NCBI GenBank assembly: GCA_014377915.1
Contig: JACMOT010000106.1
Span: forward strand, 1-9,642
DNA from: Tardiphaga sp.
GTDB taxonomy: Bacteria; Pseudomonadota; Alphaproteobacteria; Rhizobiales; Xanthobacteraceae
Direction of reading: 5' to 3'
Length of the DNA: 9,642 bases
Shown one piece after another: positions 7,074 through 9,642 of this stretch. The translations under genes were made by a program, and so were the position numbers. Under the pieces are notes generated by a model that worked only from the letters and a program-made list of their open reading frames with translations, was not told the DNA's origin and ran no database searches. Every line of letters begins with the position of its first letter. Position 1 is the stretch's first letter.

Positions 7074-8192
7074 ATGCAACGAACCAAAGCCCCGTTCCGC
7101 GCCGACGAAGTCGGCAGCCTGCTGCGCCCGCAGAAGATCAAGGACGCTCGCGCCAGGCTCGAAAAGGGCGAAATCACGGCTGAGGATCTGCGCAAGATCG
7201 AGGATTCCGAGATCGAGAAGGTCGTGCACAAGCAGGCCGCGATCGGCCTCCAGCTGGCCACCGATGGCGAATTCCGCCGTTCCTGGTGGCACTTCGACTT
7301 TCTGGCCAAGCTGACCGGTTGTGAATTGTATCATCCGGATCACGGCATCCAGTTCGCCGGCGTGCAGACCCGCCAGGACGCCGTACGCGTGATCGGCAAG
7401 CTCGACTTCCCGGCTGACCATCCGATGCTCGAGCACTTCAAGTTCCTGAAGCGCCACGCCGACATCGCCGGCGTCACCGCCAAGATGACCATCCCGTCGC
7501 CGGCCGTGCTGCATTTCCGTGGTGGCCGCAAGGCGATCTCGATGGACGCCTATCCGGACATGGATCTGTTCTTCGAGGATCTGGCGAAGACCTACCGCAA
7601 GGCTGTGAAGGCATTCTATGACGCCGGCTGCCGCTATCTGCAGCTCGACGACACCGTCTGGGCCTATCTCTGCTCGGAGGATGAACTCGCCAAGCTGCGT
7701 GCCCGCGGCGAGGATGCCGACGGCCTGCAGCAGATCTATGCTCGCATCATCAATTACGCGATCGCGGAGCGTCCCGCCGACATGGTGATCACTACCCATG
7801 TCTGTCGCGGCAATTTCCGCTCCACCTGGATCTCGTCGGGCGGCTATGAGCCGGTCGCCGAGACGCTACTGGCCGGAACCAATTATGACGGCTACTTCCT
7901 GGAATATGATTCCGACCGCGCCGGTGGCTTCGAGCCGCTGCGCTTCCTGCCGAAGGGCAACAAGGTCGTGGTGGTCGGCGTCATCACCTCGAAATTCGGC
8001 GAGATCGAAAAGAAGGAAGATATCAAGGCGCGCCTGATGGAAGCAGCCAAGTTTGCTCCCCTGGAGCAACTCGCCGTTTCCCCGCAATGCGGCTTCGCCT
8101 CGACGGAAGAAGGCAATATCCTCAGCGAGGAAGAGCAGTGGGCCAAGCTGACCCTCGCCGTCGACGTCGCGAAAGACCTCTGGGGCAAGTAG
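7074..8192 (+). CDS. Cobalamin-independent methionine synthase (MetE C-terminal/YxjG)-like zinc enzyme
   Basis: A 372-aa cytoplasmic protein matching the C-terminal catalytic half of MetE as a stand-alone enzyme. The expected zinc ligands are present: His242 and Cys244 in THVCRGNF, Glu277 in FLEYDSDR, and Cys339 in SPQCGFAS. LQLDD (189-193) fits the thiol-substrate region, and the N-terminal FRADEVGSLLRP is the usual family start. AGGAG at 7060-7064 lies 9 nt before ATG 7074, which fixes the start. The family transfers methyl or alkyl groups to thiols. The MetE N-terminal domain is absent, so a folate-dependent homocysteine reaction is not certain. Stand-alone relatives include YxjG proteins of unclear substrate and epoxyalkane:coenzyme M transferase. 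Position after the importer suggests it acts on, or alongside, the imported compound; that is inference. Confidence 0.85.
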   Translation: MQRTKAPFRADEVGSLLRPQKIKDARARLEKGEITAEDLRKIEDSEIEKVVHKQAAIGLQLATDGEFRRSWWHFDFLAKLTGCELYHPDHGIQFAGVQTRQDAVRVIGKLDFPADHPMLEHFKFLKRHADIAGVTAKMTIPSPAVLHFRGGRKAISMDAYPDMDLFFEDLAKTYRKAVKAFYDAGCRYLQLDDTVWAYLCSEDELAKLRARGEDADGLQQIYARIINYAIAERPADMVITTHVCRGNFRSTWISSGGYEPVAETLLAGTNYDGYFLEYDSDRAGGFEPLRFLPKGNKVVVVGVITSKFGEIEKKEDIKARLMEAAKFAPLEQLAVSPQCGFASTEEGNILSEEEQWAKLTLAVDVAKDLWGK

Positions 8193-8203
8193 ACAAAGCA
8201 CCG

Positions 8204-8236
8204 GCTTCACCTCTCCCCATTGGGGAGAGGTGAAGC
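8204..8236 (+). terminator. Strong hairpin after the MetE-like gene
   Basis: A perfect 15-bp stem, GCTTCACCTCTCCCC and its complement, with an ATT loop, starting 11 nt after the stop codon. No T-run follows. The CTTCACCTCTCCCC / GGGGAGAGGTGAAG palindrome is a frequent intergenic repeat in Bradyrhizobium-like genomes, as I recall, so it may be both a dispersed repeat and the 3' end of this transcript. Confidence 0.6.
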
Positions 8237-8318
8237 TCGCACCAGCCTGATTGCTTTACCAATTCATCCCGCTAAATCGCTGCGATCGCCGCGTTTCGAT
8301 CCTGGGTCAATTCTTCAT

Positions 8319-8341
8319 TGCGTATCCCGGATACGCATAAT
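8319..8341 (+). promoter_or_regulatory. 19-bp palindrome and -10 box ahead of the toxin-antitoxin-like pair
   Basis: TGCGTATCC-C-GGATACGCA (8319-8337) is perfect with 9-bp arms. CATAAT (8336-8341), five of six with the -10 consensus, overlaps its right end; I see no good -35. The palindrome ends 28 nt before the ATG of the 111-aa gene. Such placement is typical of autorepressed antitoxin promoters, where the antitoxin or the complex binds over the -10. Confidence 0.5.
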
Positions 8342-8365
8342 AGATTGACTTTAAAGGGGAATCCT

Positions 8366-8701
8366 ATGACCGCGCGGGATCGGATCAAGAAGTATCGGCG
8401 CTGCGGCGGGGCTGCCGATCTGGTGCGTGTGGAAGTTCTGGTTCCGTCTCTGGCGCGGGACGAAGTGCTGCGCTTGGCCGAACGCCTGCGTGACGAGCAT
8501 CGCAGCGACAGGGAACTCGAGGTTCTGTGCGCTCAGGCGCTGTCGCAGTACAGCGTGCGTATTCTGGACAATGTCGACCTCGACCGGCTGCCCGATCTTC
8601 GTGCCCGGGCGGTTGTGATTGCCAAGGCAATGATGGAGCGGGGCGACGCGCAGGCGTTCGTTCTGGGACGCGAGCTGCTGTCGCGCGCGGAGCGTGTCTG
8701 A
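8366..8701 (+). CDS. Small protein, candidate antitoxin partner of the nucleotidyltransferase
   Basis: A 111-aa protein of no family I can name. A basic N-terminus (MTARDRIKKYRRCGG) leads to a strand-helix pattern: VRVEVLVP (about 21-28), then the charged helix of ARDEVLRLAERLRDEH. This resembles a ribbon-helix-helix DNA-binding unit, though the match is weak. The second half is helical (LRARAVVIAKAMMERGDAQAF). I chose ATG 8366, preceded by AAAGGGGA at 8353-8360; an in-frame upstream start (8318) would run through the palindrome. The stop overlaps the ATG of the AbiEii-like gene (TGATG), so the two are translationally coupled, as in toxin-antitoxin pairs. The known AbiEi antitoxin is a larger winged-helix protein, so this would be a different partner type. 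It appears intact while its partner is broken. Confidence 0.7.
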   Translation: MTARDRIKKYRRCGGAADLVRVEVLVPSLARDEVLRLAERLRDEHRSDRELEVLCAQALSQYSVRILDNVDLDRLPDLRARAVVIAKAMMERGDAQAFVLGRELLSRAERV

Positions 8702-9446
8702 TGGCACTTACCGATCTTCAGAAGCGGATCATGCGGCTGCTATCGCAAAACCGTTCGCCATCCAGCTAAATGGCCGGAGGCCTCATCCTCAACCGCGATT
8801 GGCCACGCCGCTCCGACGATATCGATATTTTCCACGACACCGACGAAGAAGTCTCTGAAGCTACGGACAAAGATATCGCCGATCTCGAAAAGCAAGACCT
8901 TGTCGTCGCGGTCGATGTCCGCACCTATGGAACCTATGAGGCTACGGTTTCCGATGGCCTGTCATCGACCGTCATCCAGTGGATGAGCGACAGCCGCATT
9001 CGTTTCTTCCCGCTGGTGAGGGACGAACAATGGGGGCTTCGGCTTCATCAGGCCGATCTGGCGATCAACAAGGTGCTGGCGGCCGCAAGCCGCCGGAAAG
9101 CGCGGGACTTTGCCGACATCGTCGCGATCTCCGCCAACATGTGCCAGCTCGGGCCGCTGGTGATGGCCGCGGCGGCGAATATCCCGCGGTGAAAGGCCTG
9201 CCCGCCGATTGGACCCCGCATTTCATCCGAGCCGAAGTGAGCAGGCTGACGGATCTGGTGGAAGCCTATGTCGGGCGGGCGCCGGTGGAAGTCGTCGGTG
9301 TGCTCTCCGTGGATGCCGATGGCACGCCTGTCGAAGTCACGCACGATACCATCGGCGCCGTCATTCTGCGAAAGGCCACCGCTGAACCAGATATCATGCC
9401 GGTGCCGACGGAGTTCAGCACCGTCCCGTGGAGCCGTCGAAGATGA
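8701..9446 (+). pseudogene. AbiEii/AbiGii-like nucleotidyltransferase toxin, nonsense and frameshift disrupted
   Basis: The frame starts at ATG 8701 (MALTDLQKRIMRLL) and meets TAA at 8767-8769. It continues in the same frame directly as MAGGLILNRDWPRRSDDIDIF, the nucleotidyltransferase GG...S-D-D-I-D core; a relative would likely read SYMAGG or similar, so one base change gives the stop. Next comes AINKVLAAASRRKARDFADI (about 9064-9123), the conserved Lys and RRKxRDxxD end of the domain. The frame breaks near 9170-9192 and resumes as YPAVKGLPADWTPHFIRAEV to TGA 9444-9446. Intact AbiEii-like enzymes transfer nucleotides to RNA targets and act as abortive-infection toxins; none of that is shown here. 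ATG 8770 abuts the stop, so re-initiation could give a catalytic-domain-only protein (8770-9192, 140 aa). Confidence 0.7.
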
Positions 9447-9483
9447 GTGCAATCGGAGTAGGTGATATTGCGCGCGTCGCCGG

Positions 9484-9618
9484 TCAGCGGCTGCTGATGA
9501 CGATCGACATTTCGCCGGTGCGCAGGGTCAGTCCCGCAGACATCTGCGCGGCGATCATAAACATGGCCATCCCCGCGGGGATTAGAACCAGTCGGAAGAG
9601 TTGGATGAGCGTTCCCAT
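9484..9618 (-). CDS. Possible 44-aa single-pass membrane peptide
   Basis: A short minus-strand frame from ATG 9618 to TGA 9484-9486. It has one hydrophobic stretch, about residues 10-30 (LVLIPAGMAMFMIAAQMSAG), preceded by a single Arg and followed by a polar tail (TLRTGEMSIVISSR). Codon third positions are mostly G or C. No good Shine-Dalgarno is visible. The opposite strand is also open from 9443 to the window end, so coding is not certain for either. Function unknown; it converges with the AbiEii-like gene. Confidence 0.35.
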   Translation of the reverse strand: MGTLIQLFRLVLIPAGMAMFMIAAQMSAGLTLRTGEMSIVISSR

Positions 9619-9642
9619 GGCGGTTTCCCGGTGTGAGCCCCG

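Noticed and set aside
6792..7799. A 335-aa open frame on the minus strand
   Set aside because: It runs antisense across the LivF-type gene, the intergenic hairpin and the MetE-like gene; no family motif is visible.
9443..9642. Open + strand frame starting MSAIGVGDIARVAG and running off the window
   Set aside because: No recognisable motif, no clear ribosome site beyond the preceding gene end, and the opposite strand gives a more protein-like membrane segment; left undecided rather than called.

Overview
The window is high-GC DNA with GC-rich third codon positions, dense hairpin-forming intergenic repeats and alphaproteobacterial gene families. It most resembles the Bradyrhizobium / Rhodopseudomonas group (Nitrobacteraceae). 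This is inferred from protein and repeat style, not from a marker gene.

Layout. (1) Positions 1-88 hold the last 28 codons of a probable formyltetrahydrofolate deformylase (PurU) on the + strand. (2) Positions 142-1400, minus strand, are partly degraded: an Asp/Glu/hydantoin-racemase-family gene broken by a frameshift (142-803), a multiply frame-broken C-terminal fragment just upstream of it (about 810-970), and an intact small lipoprotein gene (1131-1400). (3) A MarR-family regulator (1508-2008, minus) is divergent from a complete branched-chain-amino-acid-type ABC importer operon on the + strand: periplasmic binding protein (2238-3407), two permeases (3580-4446, 4454-5494) and two ATPases (5491-6243, 6236-6949). 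A cobalamin-independent methionine-synthase-like zinc enzyme follows (7074-8192). (4) A strong hairpin closes that block (8204-8236). (5) The last part is a small toxin-antitoxin-like locus: a 111-aa protein with an RHH-like pattern (8366-8701) behind a 19-bp palindrome, then a one-base-overlapping AbiEii-like nucleotidyltransferase gene (8701-9446) broken by a nonsense codon and a frameshift. A possible 44-aa membrane peptide gene lies on the minus strand near the right edge (9484-9618).

How the genes fit together. The MarR/importer intergenic region carries a perfect 7-bp inverted repeat (2127-2145). Its right arm contains a consensus TTGACA -35 toward the importer and its left arm contains TTGACA on the opposite strand, so one operator could control both directions. 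The permeases and ATPases are tightly packed, with 7-bp spacing, then 4-bp and 8-bp overlaps. The binding-protein gene is set apart from them by about 170 bp of stacked hairpins, which would suit higher expression of the binding protein. The MetE-like enzyme sits 124 bp downstream behind another large hairpin; it may act on the imported compound, but the substrate cannot be read from sequence.

All four frame breaks seen in the window (three in 480-920, one near 9170-9192) are consistent with one missing base each. That pattern fits either real gene decay or residual deletion errors in the assembly, so the pseudogene calls depend on read support.
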